Notes: a model not told the origin generated them from the letters alone. DNA of 64,000 nt from Cordilura impudica (GCA_963682025.1 OY821521.1:195931026-195995025), one strand, 5' to 3'. Counted from the stretch's first letter, positions 45,419-56,633 are shown. Numbers and translations: made by a program.

Positions 45419-47705
45419 ACCCCTGTTCTTGAAATCACTATCACAAAAAAAAAAAACTCGTAAAAAAATTCTTTAATTTACGAGTTTTATGCTGTTCTAT
45501 GATTTCAATAAGAATATTTTTTCTTGTTTTAATTTACATAGAAAAGGCTAAACAGGTCTTAAGATATAAAAAAAAAACAATCGATATTTAAACCTTAACA
45601 TGTTTTTTATTGATCCTTGTCATTTTTTTACAAAATTAGACATTGGTTTTATTAATAAAAACGATTTTAAAAAAAGTCTACATTTTCCGCTGTTTTAAAA
45701 ATAACTCGTAATCGCTGGTCGATGTTAATAAAACACACTTTAAGATGATGTTCTATAACTATAATAAAAACTTTTTATTTGCACAATATATTTTTCATTG
45801 CAATTTTTTCAATTATAACACAGATTCTTTATGCACTAATTATTACAAATAAAGAAATTTATTTCACTCAAATCACATATTTTTTTCTTTTTTTGCATAT
45901 AACTGCCACAACTTTGTTTATGTTCGAAAGAGTAGTGATGCCAGTCAAATCCAATTTATTTGAATTTCAAGTTTTCTTTGCTGATGCCTAACTTATTTCA
46001 AAAAGAGAAGTCATTCTTAAATGAATGAAATTGAAGAACAAAAACAATTAAATAAACAAGTAAAATGTTATTTTAAAAGAAAATATTTTTTTTTTTTACT
46101 TTCTTTATAAACTTAAGCAAAAACATTCAAAAATTACTTAAGATTTTTTTGTGAAACTGACTAAAGAAACATATGGCACCTCGGTTTCTAGATAACATAT
46201 GGTTGTGAAACTAAATCATATGTTTCATGTCATTTGACAATAAAAAAAAATGATTTCGAAATATACTTCGGAAATATAAAATTTGTGTTTTCAAGAAACC
46301 AAAAATTTCAATTTCATGTGATTTTAAATTCATAAGGGGAAATGGGTTTTAACGCACTCTGTCACTGTGCGTGACTATGCGCGACTGTGCGTGACTACCC
46401 AAAAATTAGTCTGTAGTCACAACAAGACTATGGGCCAAGTTTCGGATCAATTGGATAAGGGGTAATGGGGTTGCCCCATGGCAGACAGATAGGCAGAGAA
46501 TATGAGTTAAAGAAAAAGTTTAAGAAAGTCCACGTGGTCCGAAAAAAACAACATGAATGAGATTTATTTATTTATTTATTTATTTATTTATATATAATAA
46601 AATTTATTTATTTATATAAAAAAAAATTAAAAAAATATCCAAAAAGTCTGCAAATTAAACCTATATTCGATTAGGATACAAGTTGATAAAAAAAAAAAAT
46701 TAAAAAAAGAACATTCAGCCCTGTTCTTGAAACGTTGTTATTTAAATAAGAGAGAATTTAAAATCACATGAAATTGAAATATTGGGTTTCTTGAAACCAC
46801 TTTTTTATTTATTTAATGGAAACATATGTTTGAGTTAAGACCATGTTATGTTTGAGTTAAGAACATATGTTATGTAGAAACCGAGGTGCCATATGGTTCT
46901 TTATTCAGTTTCACAAAAAACTTTTAAGTATTTTGTGCATGTTTTTTCTTAAGTTTATAGAAAAAGTATAAAGAAAAATATTTTCTTTTAAAATAACAAC
47001 TTATTTGTTCATTTAATTGTTTTTGTTCTTCAATTTCATTCAATTAAAAATTACTTTTCTATTTTTAAAAAGTTAGGCATCACCAAAAAAAATTTCGATA
47101 TTCAAATTAATTGGATTTGACTGGCATCACTACTGTTTCAAACATATGCAAAAAAATAAAAATATGTGAGAATATGTATGTTTAATTAAGCTGATCACAA
47201 AATTAAGCTGATCACAAAACAAAGAAATCAAGAATATGTTTTGTGCATAAAGAATATATGTTATAATTGAAAAAATTATAATGGAAAATAGATTGTGTAA
47301 ATAAAAAGTTTTTATTATTGTTATAGAACAGCATCTTCGCAAAAATTGTGTTTTATTAACATCGACCACTTATTACGAGTTTTTTTAAATCAGCGCAAAA
47401 TGTAGAGGTTTTTTAAAATCGTTTTTTTTTTCATAAAATTAATGTCTAATTTTTTAAAATAATGACAAGGTTCAATAAAAAACATGTTAGAGTTTAAATA
47501 TCAATTAGTTTTTTATCTCTTAAGACCTGCTTAGTAGAAAAAAAAGGGCATTTGTTTTGGTTTCACAAAGCCTTTTCTATGTGAATTAAAACGAGAAAAA
47601 ATATTCTTATTGAAATTAGAGAACAGCAAAAAATTCGTAGATTTAAGAATTTTTTTCATTTACGAGTTTTTTTTTTTTTGTGATAGTGGTTTCAAGAACA
47701 GGGGT
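45419..47705. mobile_element. Two inverted copies of one ~950-bp element
   Basis: Outer ends ACCCCTGTTCTTGAAA (45419) and TTTCAAGAACAGGGGT (47705), each next to a (T/C)CACTATCACAAAA block and ACTCGTAAA. The arms match inwards (AATGACAAGG, GTAGTGATGCCAGTCAAATCC / GGATTTGACTGGCATCACTAC, ATATGGCACCTCGGTTTC / GAAACCGAGGTGCCATATG). The right arm also carries an inner end, CCCTGTTCTTGAAACG at ~46724, so 46724-47705 may be a complete copy and 45419-~46340 a second one facing it. No transposase frame. No clear target duplication. Confidence 0.7.
46558..46605. repeat. (TTTA)n microsatellite
   Basis: Run of ATTTATTTATTTATTT between the two inverted arms. Confidence 0.85.
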
Positions 47706-47709
47706 GATT

Positions 47710-49332
47710 GACGGAGTTTTATAAAACAGAAATAAGTTTTCCAATATTATTTAAGATATTTTATAAATTCCACACCAAAAATTAAGTTAAATATTGAATA
47801 AATTTAATACGATTGTTGGTAAGAAAGTTCAGACTTTAAATAATGTATTCTCTTGTTTGAAAATCTCCAAGAAGAAAGTAAATACCGTAATAATTCTAGG
47901 AATATTATAAATTTTTCTAATCCCATTGGTTAATTACATATTAAAGCATGTTTTTCCGTTATTTTTCTCTTATTTTTTCTGTTTATTTCATTTTTTTTAT
48001 TTTTGGTTTTAGTTAAAACCAGAACGAGACAACCAACACTAAATGAGAAAACAATATATAATTTGTTTTGTTTTGTTTTTGTTATGTGCACCATTGATGT
48101 GGCACAATAGTTTCTTTTTATTGTTGTTATTTTTTGTTCTTTTTTTTTCTTTTGTTATGTTTGTTGTATTTTTATGTTTAGTACAAGCGTATGATTGGCC
48201 GACAGACACCATAATGGGGGCTCTCTTTTTCTCTCTCTCTCTCTCTCTGTTAAAGACAAAGATGAAGACTATTTTTGAATTGGGGCGAAACGTTTGGCAA
48301 ATGAAACACGAGTGTCGATAAAACAGACAACTAAATCCAGCATTCACACGAACACATTCGGTGGAGCCACACAAATTGATGGAGGAGTTGAAGTTTTTTT
48401 TTTTTAAATAAGATTTTAAAATAATCACACGCAAATTTGACTAAAAATGATTTTAAAATTAAAAACTTTAATCCTAAGAATGTTGACTTTTATTGGTTTT
48501 TTTTTGTCGTTGTTATTTCGCTTGTCAAATCCTACAATCAAAAACAAGTTTAGTGTTAATTAATTAAACCTATGACATGTGTGGGTCCTTATGGACGTAC
48601 TTCTGTAAAGTGAATTTTAAAAACCCTTCAGTTTGTATGCTTGTGTTGTTATTGTTGCTGGGTTGTTTTCATTCTGAAGAGGCTCGAGTAGCACTTTGAC
48701 GTTTTTAAACAATTATAATAACAAACAAACAAACTCTTATGAATAATGATGGATTATTATAAATGACGAGCGGCCTGATGATGATATAGACATATACGGC
48801 TATCATGAACTCAGTGGTGGTAGATTTGGTGGTGGTGTGCTCTATACCTTTACGTATCCGCTGAATGATCTCGCCATAAAAATAAAATATATTTGCACAT
48901 ATGTGTTACTCATTTTACGTAATCAACAGCAACTGAAACTATCAATTTGTTTTGAACAGACTGATATTGCCAGTGACGACGATGGTGGTGTCACTGATTT
49001 CGGTTGGTTTATAACAACACATGTGTTCATTAAATTCATTTAACTGGGGGTATTTAAAAAGGTACGCTGGAATATGGTGTGTTAACTATGTTTTGATTAA
49101 TTTAATAACAACAGTTAATATGTTGTTATTTTTTTTGTTTGCAAAGAAAAGCGCATTCACTTTGAAATGGTAAAAAATTAAAAAATATATGCATACATGC
49201 TTAGAAAGGTTATAAATATTAAAAAAATGTCGTCTCTATTTGAAGTGAACTTCTTAATTAAATTGCAGATTTTTTAAAAATCTTTCACAGTTAAGCTAAT
49301 GAATTTTTTGCTAAAAAGTTAGAAATTCCTGC
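47710..49332. other. Non-genic stretch
   Basis: Contains a (TC)n run at about 48223-48250. A 92-codon hydrophobic frame at 48043-48321 is rich in F/L because the DNA is T-rich; it has no supporting signal. No other feature seen. Confidence 0.5.
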
Positions 49333-49337
49333 CTCTG

Positions 49338-49375
49338 CACATAGGGCCAAATTCAATTTTTTTTGGCATAAAGTC
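49338..49375 (+). repeat. Left terminal inverted repeat
   Basis: CACATAGGGCCAAATTCAAT, T run, GGCATAAAGTC. It differs from the right end by one base (AAA/AGA) and by the length of the T run. Confidence 0.85.
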
Positions 49376-49590
49376 TAATAATAAAGCTAGAGAGCTGAAT
49401 TTTGGTGGAATTGATTATATTGGCACTTGCAGTAAGTGAGAACAATTTCAAGTCAATCCGACTACGCCCACCTATACCACCCATATAAGGACACATTGCA
49501 GAGGAGTAAATTTTTTTTTATTATTTGATGTTTCGATTTAAACCAACTTAAATACTGATTTCTTAAAGGTATTAAATTAATACTATTAAA

Positions 49591-49757
49591 TTAATCTTCT
49601 TTTTCTACTTCCAAATCCAAGCAAAAGTTGTCTTCATGATCCGTATCCGAGTTGCTATCATCGCTGTCTAAAAACTGTTCCTGGTTATTATATTCTACAA
49701 TTGGTGCTTCTAAAAGTTCAATAACTTCCTTTGGTAACGAGCTTTTTTTATTTTGAG
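49591..49757 (-). pseudogene. Acidic C-terminal tail of the transposase, out of frame by 1 nt
   Basis: Beyond the stop the minus strand stays open in the next frame: LAQNKKSSLPKEVIELLEAP, then VEYNNQEQFLDSDDSN, an acidic stretch, and a TAA at 49591-49593. One extra A in the run of seven A at about 49764-49770 would join it to the main frame. The biased acidic composition and long open frame argue that it is the true C-terminus. The slip may be a real mutation or a sequencing error in the homopolymer. Confidence 0.75.
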
Positions 49758-51958
49758 CTAATCTTTTTTTATATTAAGGCTTGAAAGAAAAGGATCCGAT
49801 GAATCCATTGATCGGTGGAACACATCCGATAAATTGTTGATACGAGAATTTCGTCTCGCATATGATTGTCTATCGCGCTTATAAAGTTTATTTCGCGCTT
49901 CAGATGCGTTTTCTCCAAAGCAACCGATAGGTAATACCGATGATGCTATTATCTGTGAACCGTGAACTAAAACTTTGTGGACAGTTGCTGACATTGGGTA
50001 CCATGAATACTTTTCCATATAATTCGACGCAGTTTCTTGGCATAATTGGCTGAATTTAGTAGTATTTACTGGGAATTCACAGGATATAGTTATTAAAATA
50101 ATATAAAACCGTTGTAAAATATCATAATCTAGTTCTAATATTACTGAAAGTTGCCTTGTGTTTTTAAATGCCCTTCTTGCGGTATTTCCGTCATTTGTAT
50201 TTCCACTTCCGTTTTGTTTTGACTTATCTACATGTAATCCCATTTCACTCCAAAATAATTTTTGTATTTCTTGTTTACGGGATTTTATCATGTCTTTTTC
50301 TTCTTTATCCCTTACTTGCCACTTTTTTAAGTGTAGTTTATACGAGATTTTAAGTACGAACTCAAAAAATCTTATCCATGCATGTAGGGGACTAATGCCG
50401 TGTTGAAGATTTCCAGACTTAGCTTTAAAGTTTGATATGTCTCTAGTTTTCATAAAATCCTTTGGGCTGGCTCCACAGATAGGACATACTTGACAAGATT
50501 TGGTTCCCGTTAATATATTTAACACCTTGCCGTCAATCAATGTCAAATGGAGATCAAAAGTGACAGTGATTTTTCTGTCAATTGAGAAATTGTAATTAAA
50601 AGCTGTTAAGTTTTGAATTTGTGATTCTAAATCCCCCTTTTCTGCCAGAACAAGATCTTTGGTTTCTTTAGCGAATTCAAGCTTTAGGGGTCTGCAAAAT
50701 CTTACTGATTGGGGGGATTGATTTATCCACAAAGGCGTCCCAAAATCATCCGTTAATTTCAGTGGAATGACGCTCGTAAGAAATAATGAGTCGTCATTTA
50801 TATCAGACCTTTCTCCTAGGAATCTCTGCTTGTACATACTCTGCCCCGTAGAGCCGTCAAATCCATAGCTCGCTAATAGTTTGACATCTGCTATGTTTTG
50901 ATGTTTCTTGAATACATTATCCTGCAGAAGGAAAATTCTACTGGCCGTATGATTAAGCAAATTTTGGAGAGATACTTCGGCTCTGGTTTCCGTCACATTT
51001 ACTCCCGTAGGCCTGCATTCCAATTTGGCTTCTCTTACTTTATTATAGCATGGATAAATGTTGGAAAATTGTGATTTATTTAAAGCTCTCATGCTGTTGT
51101 ATTGCGCTTTAGTGACGGAGTTGTCGATCAAAAATGCCAGAGCTTGACTTGGTGTGAGTGGTACCGGCTCCGAGAATGACAGTTTCTTTCTAATCTCACT
51201 TGATGAACTAGAAGTAGGAAGAGTATTCTTTAATACAAACGCAGTATCGCTCATTTTGGCCTTTTTCGCTGAAACTGATGCTGCATGAACAAGGAGACTT
51301 GTATTATTTTCTTCATTATCTGCCAGTTCCTTTGCCATTTTTCTTTTTAGCCGTGATCCTGCATCACTGTAAGACAGTCGTGGTCGTCCCATTTGATTTT
51401 CCGAAGCAACTTGGTCGTTGATTTTCTCCACGACAACAGTCATGCTTGACAAAAGCCAACTGGAATGTTTCCTTTTATATGTCGTAATTGTACGATTACA
51501 TTTAGGTAGATTTTTCAGAATATAAAGGTGAAAACTCCTTATTTTCTTAGTGATTTCGGCCTTTAAGTCAACTGATACATCATTTAAATGAAATTTATCA
51601 ACAATCCAGTCAAATAACGCTTTTTCATTTCGGTTTTCGTTGATCCACACATCCAATAGGGCAGAATGGCTTACCTCAAACTTGGCTAAAAATGCAAAAT
51701 ATGCGCGAATGGGCAAAAATGGGCAAAAAATGTTAGCAACAAGTTTAAAAACACAGTTTAGAGTAATCATTTGCATAATTACTTTTTGGCACAAGTTGGC
51801 AGAAATTAGTTTTTTACTCCACGATACACGAATACTTCGGTTAGATTTTTTCTAAAATAAGACATATCAAAGACAATCCACAACTAAAAAATATAACTCA
51901 TAATTCGAAAACATCTAATAACAATTATATTTGGCATACCTTGACCTTTATTTTTCAT
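49758..51958 (-). CDS. RAG1/Transib-like transposase, two-exon model
   Basis: An uninterrupted frame covers 51794-49758 (678 codons). I prefer a spliced model. Exon 1 is 51958-51940 (ATG, MKNKGQ), followed by donor GTATGC. Acceptor GCATTTTTAG ends at 51686, and exon 2 runs 51685-49758, which keeps frame (AKFEVSHS) and gives 648 residues. In 678-frame numbering: GYGFDG-like SYGFDGSTG at 309-317 (candidate first Asp, D313), CPIC zinc pair at 437-440, LHAWIRFFEF at 470-479, NGSGNTNDGNTARR at 528-541, HKVLVH zinc pair at 606-611, GENASEARNK at 627-636 (candidate Glu), and SSDPFLSSL near the end. The CxxC, HxxxxH and E-x-NK order matches RAG1. The second Asp of RAG1 (in LHCD) is not seen at LHAW, so the full catalytic triad is unproven. 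No stop or frameshift in 1.9 kb, unlike every other element here. A homopolymer slip ends it early. Confidence 0.8.
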
Positions 51959-52190
51959 TTTGCCAAAAAAGATTTGGATACTTGGTGTTGCTACAGCAAA
52001 AGCGCAAAGTTGAGTAAAAGACTCCCACCAATTTTGACAAAACAAACAGCTAACCAGACAGCTGACTTTGTTAGCGCTGCAAAAATGCAGCGTTGCTACT
52101 GAAATGTTTTTATTTGCGAATTCGATGTACCCAATGTATGCCCTTTCAAAATATTCAGTTAAATTCAAAATATATTTTACAAAAATTTAC

Positions 52191-52229
52191 GACTTTATGC
52201 CAAAAAAAAATTGAATCTGGCCCTATGTG
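52191..52229 (-). repeat. Right terminal inverted repeat
   Basis: The minus strand reads CACATAGGGCCAGATTCAAT, T run, GGCATAAAGTC; partner of the left end. Confidence 0.85.
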
Positions 52230-52239
52230 CACTGATGAT

Positions 52240-53055
52240 TTATTAAATCAAAAATCATCCTTCAAATAAATATATTATAAAGGAGTTAAATCGATTAAAT
52301 AATGATTTTGATGTCTTCTGCAGTTTTTAATTCAATATCTTTCCATATACTTAGTATATGATTATTAAATACGGATTATTATTAGATATTGACTCAATAT
52401 CTATCCAAATCACCAAATTTACATTAAAATGAAAGCGATTTGTAATTGGATATTTTGAGATGGAAATTTTTCGTAAAAATATAAAGCATAACTTGATGAA
52501 TTCTAAATAATCATCTCTAGGCTGTGTTTCGGTTACCTGAGCTCTACTAAGCTCTATACTTAATCATCCTTACTTAATCATCCTTGCATATATTTGGACT
52601 GATCTATAACACATAAGGGCAAAAAAATTGAACTTTTTTGGTATTGACTGGTTCTTTATTGCAATTTTTTACTAATTCGAGGTCGCTGATTTCAAATCGT
52701 ATCTCCATTTTTCTCCATCAGCACGCATTTTTAAGTTACAGGTGCTAATCGTATTTTTAAATTTTTAAAAAAATTAACGATATCTCTGAAACTGCTGGGC
52801 AAATTTAAAGCCAATGTAAGCTCGGCTTAAAGATAATATTGTTGACGATTTTTAGATTTTTTTTAACTGAATATGGTGAACCGTTTTCAAGTTATTCCAA
52901 TATAAAGTGGAAGTGCCTTAATTGTGGACATAATGGTATATCGCAAAAAATCGAGCCGATAGTAAAAAACCAAGTGCAGATTTGAACTCAGCGTCCCAAA
53001 TAACCTTAGAAGCAACATTCAGTTCTTAATCGACGAAGACCTTGTTGCAAACCTT
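52240..53055. other. Non-genic stretch
   Basis: Includes one satellite-type monomer near 52375-52470 (ATATCTATCCAAATCACC, GCGATTTGTAATTGGATATT) and a duplicated word ACTTAATCATCCTT at 52558-52585. No gene recognised. Confidence 0.5.
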
Positions 53056-53059
53056 CATG

Positions 53060-53778
53060 GATTCAACAATGTCATCTGTATATATGGGTGGTATAGGTAT
53101 TGAGGAGTCGGATACTCTTGATGTTCTAGGCATGATAACTCAATGAGATGTTCGTTGGAACGAGCATTTTTTTCAAGTGTCGAAAGAAGCATTCAAGTGT
53201 CTTGGTTTTCTAAAATGGTGCAAAAATTACTTCACCCCCTCTGATCTCCTTAAAATCTATACCACTTACATACGACCGATAATGGAATACAACTCCCTTA
53301 TATGGGCAGGAGCTTCAAAGTCTATTTTGGAGCAACTGGACCGTGTGCAAAGGAGGGCGTTGATGCTCATCAATGACAGTACGGTATCCAACTCTATTGA
53401 CTCATTGGAACATCGTCGGAATGTGGGTTGTGTATCACTGTGCTATAGATACTATCATGATAAATGTTCTTCTGAGAGTAGCGAACTTATTCCAAGTGCC
53501 CGAGTTTCAGTTCTCTCAACCCGCTTCTCTAGTAGATCACATTCGTTTGTAGTCTACTGTCCAGTTGACCGCACAAAGCATTACAGAGAGAATTCCTTTA
53601 GCAGTCGAACTAGCCGTATGTGGAATTAAATCCCCGCAGAGGTCTAATCAAATTTAAGTCAAATATCCACAAACACTACTCCCTCTTTCCTCCTTCCCAT
53701 AACCTATTTTCCTGAGATCAACCTGCATCTGTAGGGGGCATCCCCTGAATGTTGGTTAATAAATAAAAAAAGGTAAGG
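53060..53778 (+). pseudogene. Jockey/CR1-type RT C-terminus with 3' tail
   Basis: Opens at SSVYMGGIGIEESDTLDVLG (~53070), shifts frame, then 53177-53629 is open: FKCLGFLKWCKNYFTPSDLL, YIRPIMEYNSLIWAGASKS, LDRVQRRALMLI, HRRNVGCVSLCYRYYHDKCS, TKHYRENSFSSRTSRMWN and a stop. The 3' UTR (CTACTCCCTCTTTCCTCCTT, AGGGGGCATCCCCTGAATG) and a TAATAAATAAAAAAA tail end near 53775. 5' truncated. A second 3' end of the same element lies at 61571-61690. Confidence 0.85.
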
Positions 53779-53971
53779 TTAGGGACCAGTCGTCAACACG
53801 ATTGCTAAAATGTGATGGCAACAGGCCCACTACAACATATTTTTAGCTAGATGTTTTTCTATTAAGGTGCACGTGCCTTTGATTCATCCAGCGTTGGAAG
53901 TCGTTGTATTAAAACGCATACTTACAATTTTATCTCTAATGTTTCATTCTTCTAGGTTATCGCTTATAGTT

Positions 53972-54169
53972 TCAGCCTCTGCTATTCTCTAATGCAGGGA
54001 CCCCCAGTAGTTGTTCATCATCTCTTTTGTTTACTAAGATTGCCAACCGTTCAATATATTCTTTCTGGAGAATTGTTTTAACAACAGACCCCACCAAGTC
54101 CGATTTTATATCATTTTTTTTACTCGCAGTGTCTGACTTTTCGCTTGTTCCTTCGTCGGTATTTTGAAT
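53972..54169 (-). other. Open 65-codon segment, possible exon (B)
   Basis: The minus-strand frame from 54169 encodes TDEGTSEKSDTASKKNDIKS, DLVGSVVKTILQKEYIER, LAILVNKRDDEQLLGVPALE and stops at 53972. Composition looks like real protein: charged N-terminal part, then an amphipathic segment. After the stop a shifted frame continues (AETISDNLEE), suggesting decay. No family recognised. It lies ~140 bp downstream of candidate exon A. Confidence 0.35.
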
Positions 54170-54311
54170 TTTAAAAAATTATTTAAATAAAGAATATATC
54201 TTAAAAAAAATTTTATTGTCTTCAAGAATAAATATTTAATTACATATGCAAGGGTAAGATTTAAGGGTATCACTTTTTTATTAAAATTAGCCAAATATAG
54301 TAGTAACTTAC

Positions 54312-54505
54312 AACGCTTTCTACAAATTTTTGTCGACATCGCTCTTCTGCATTTGATTTCCCTGCTTCACGTACTTTCATTCTCTGATGTGTCGAAAACT
54401 CAATGTCTTCTTGTTTGGTCATTTTGGAATGTTCATGTTCCACTTGTACATCGAACAAATCAGGCCTTTTGCCTTCAATGTGGATCTTTTCTGAAGTGCT
54501 CTCTA
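54312..54505 (-). other. Open segment with strong splice donor, possible exon (A)
   Basis: A minus-strand frame reads STSEKIHIEGKRPDLFDVQV, EHEHSKMTKQEDIEFSTHQR, MKVREAGKSNAEERCRQKFV, ESV and then a consensus donor GTAAGT at 54311-54306. The composition is protein-like. The 5' side is cut at 54506 by a Helitron insertion. I do not recognise the family. It may be a host exon remnant or part of an intron-containing transposon. Confidence 0.4.
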
Positions 54506-54879
54506 TCTATAATATTAATAGGCAAGGCGATTTCTTGTGACCGATGTAAGTTTCACAGTTTTACCCCGATTTTGACATAAAATTTATCATTTGAAAGGTA
54601 TTACTTTTTAGCTGTTACCAAGATTTACAGACTTTCATCGTCTGGAATATTTTTTTAAAGTTATGATCGTTTAAAGTTGCTACTAACACATACATAAAAT
54701 TATACAATGCTATGTGTGTGTTTATTAAATTTGTTAATGTGTTTGTGTTAATGTGTTGAGTTTGTTTTCTGCATTTAAAATGAGTTGAATTGTGAAGCAT
54801 TCCTTTAGGATCTTTATTAAATGCAAAAATAAAATTTCCTAGAATATGCACCCGAATTTCGAGTGCTGGAATCTGCTAG
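54506..54879 (+). mobile_element. Helitron family 1, full length (374 bp)
   Basis: Begins TCTATAATATTAATAGGCAA after host A (54505), carries CTTGTGACCGATGTAAGTTT, TTTTACCCCGATTTTGAC, GAAAGGTATTACTTTTTAG and a TAATGTGTTTGTGTTAATGTG block. It ends with hairpin ACCCGAATTTCGAGTGCTGG and CTGCTAG before host T (54880). Non-coding. The 5' TC, 3' hairpin plus CTAG and A|T insertion are the Helitron signature. Confidence 0.9.
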
Positions 54880-55813
54880 TTTACATAATTACATAATTTT
54901 TCGACTTTATAAACAGCATTTTGCTGTAATTGATAAGGTATCCCAGAACACAAAAGATTCTTTCAGTGTGAGTTTTGCGGCTTCACAGAAAGGTAATCCA
55001 ATGTTACATTATGAATGTTGTTGTACCGAACTTTTCACTTAGCACAAGAAGCTTTAAATAAAATTCCAAACTCTACATACCATCTTTCAATAAATGCCTC
55101 ACATATATCTCGCATTATATAGAACCTGAAAACCAGAAAGTCACCAGGTGATGGTATTAATAGCAGATGTTGAGAAGCTCTTCATAAAAAGGGAATAAAG
55201 TATTTAACTACGATAATAAATCAATGTTTGAATCTCTGTTATTTTCCGCAAGAGTTTAAAAAGATCATTCTAATTAAAAAGCCTAACAAACCACAAGATA
55301 TGCCTTCTTCATACCGACCAACAAGTCTACTATCTTCCATTAGCAAAAATCTTAAGAAAGTTATTAAAGAAAAAGCGACAAATTTTATTGAATTCAACAA
55401 TATCGTACCTGCTCATCAGTTTGGTTTTCGAAATCAACACAATGCAAAAAAAAACATTTAGTACGAATAAAAAATTTAGTCAATTCTAATTTTAACAACC
55501 AAAAATTCATTGGAATGGTATTACTTAACGTTAAAGCGGCTTTCGATTCTCTGTGGCATGATGGGCTTCTTATATAATTAAAATTACTCAGTCTTTTCTC
55601 TCTTTCCGTACTTTTGGTTCCTATTGTTCGTAAAGTTTTAATATCGCAGCTAGGGCTTATTGCTATCACCAGGACTATACAATTTATATATCTATGATAT
55701 CCCTAAACTCGATTATTGAACCATGTTAATTTTTGCTAATGATACAGCTATAATTTGCTCCTAAACTTTAGTTGTGGATGTTATAACCAACATTCAAAGA
55801 GCTTTAGTTGAAA

Positions 55814-56633
55814 CTAGCAGATTCCAGCTCTCGAAATTCGAGTGCATATTCTAGGAAATTTTATTTTTTCATTAAATAAAAACCCTAAAGATATGGTAAT
55901 CAATTATAGACAATTCACAAATCAACACAAAAAACAAACTCAATTTTATTACAAACACATTAACAAATTTAATAAACGCACACATAGAACAAGGGAGATC
56001 CTGAATCTGAATAGGGTAGAACTTAGTAGGGTAATTGGCATCCTCACTGGACACTCTGAGCTGAGGGATCACCTATACCGTATAGGACGGGCGGAATCAG
56101 CCGTTTGTAGAGCTTGCGGAGAGGATGACGAAACCCTAGAAGACTACCTCTGTTACTGCCCTGCATTTGCGAGAACAAGGGTCAGATATCTATCCAGCGA
56201 CATCTTACCAGGCCTGACGGGTCTAAGGGGGATAAGCTGGAAAATACTCAGGAAATTTGCTGATGAGACCGAATTTTTAAGTTAGTAAGAGGGGTAGATA
56301 ACCGGAAAGTAGAGATGTAGAGCGCACAACAAGCCGACCTACTGGCTTAGGTGTATATCCAGACATAACGGATATGAGCTATGTGTATACATAGCTCATC
56401 TTATCAACCTAACCTAACCTAACCTAGCTTTGTATAATTTTATGTATGTGTTAGTAGCAAATCTAAATGCAATTTATTCAAAATAAAGGAAAAAATTTTA
56501 AAATCTGTAAATCTGCAAATCGGCTAAAAAGAAAATAATAATTTCAAATAATGCACGCCCGGTCAAAATCGTGATAAAACGGTAGAACAAAACATCGGTC
56601 ACAAGAAATCGCCTAGACTATTAATATTATAGA
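55814..56633 (-). mobile_element. Helitron family 1 inserted in the jockey copy
   Basis: Plus-strand left end A|CTAGCAGATTCCAGC with hairpin TCTCGAAATTCGAGTGC; right end CTATTAATATTATAGA|T. Host bases A and T flank it and no target duplication exists, as shown by the restored jockey frame. The body is split by a LOA-like 3' fragment at ~55988-56423. Confidence 0.9.
55988..56423 (+). pseudogene. LOA-like C-terminus with (CCTAA)n tail
   Basis: Open frame: REILNLNRVELSRVIGILTG, HSELRDHLYRIGRAESAVCR, ACGEDDETLEDYLCYCPAFA and RTRVRYLSSDILPGLTGLRG, ending FADETEFLS at 56285. This is the metal-binding CRAC...CYCPAF region at the end of I/LOA polyproteins. A 3' UTR of ~115 bp ends in TAACCTAACCTAACCTAACC. 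The insert lies in the Helitron between CACACATAG and CTTTGTATAATT. The tandem CCTAA is the element's tail, not a telomere. Confidence 0.8.

Larger units (their letters stand above)
49338..52229 (-). mobile_element. RAG1/Transib-like DNA transposon, near intact
   Basis: Inverted ends of about 38 bp: CACATAGGGCCAAATTCAAT at 49338 and, on the minus strand from 52229, CACATAGGGCCAGATTCAAT, both continuing through a T run to GGCATAAAGTC. Flanks are CTCTG (49333-49337) and CACTG (52230-52234), a 5-bp direct repeat with one mismatch. A 4-bp TGCA reading with ends CATAGGG is also possible. The only long gene of the window fills the interior. Length is 2892 bp. CAC-starting ends and a 5-bp duplication agree with Transib; the 4-bp alternative would favour another CAC-ended family such as Chapaev. 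Confidence 0.8.

Noticed and set aside
45779..47369. Similar small proteins on opposite strands
   Set aside because: They are mirror images from inverted copies of one non-coding element.
48043..48321. 92-codon hydrophobic frame resembling a membrane protein
   Set aside because: F/L content reflects T-rich DNA, and the frame includes a TC microsatellite.
50158..50406. Plus-strand frames within the RAG1-like gene
   Set aside because: Antisense shadows of the transposase frame.
56395..56424. CCTAA runs (also 63005-63020) as telomere-type repeats
   Set aside because: They form the 3' tail of LOA-like fragments at both places, directly after the 3' UTR, and are very short.
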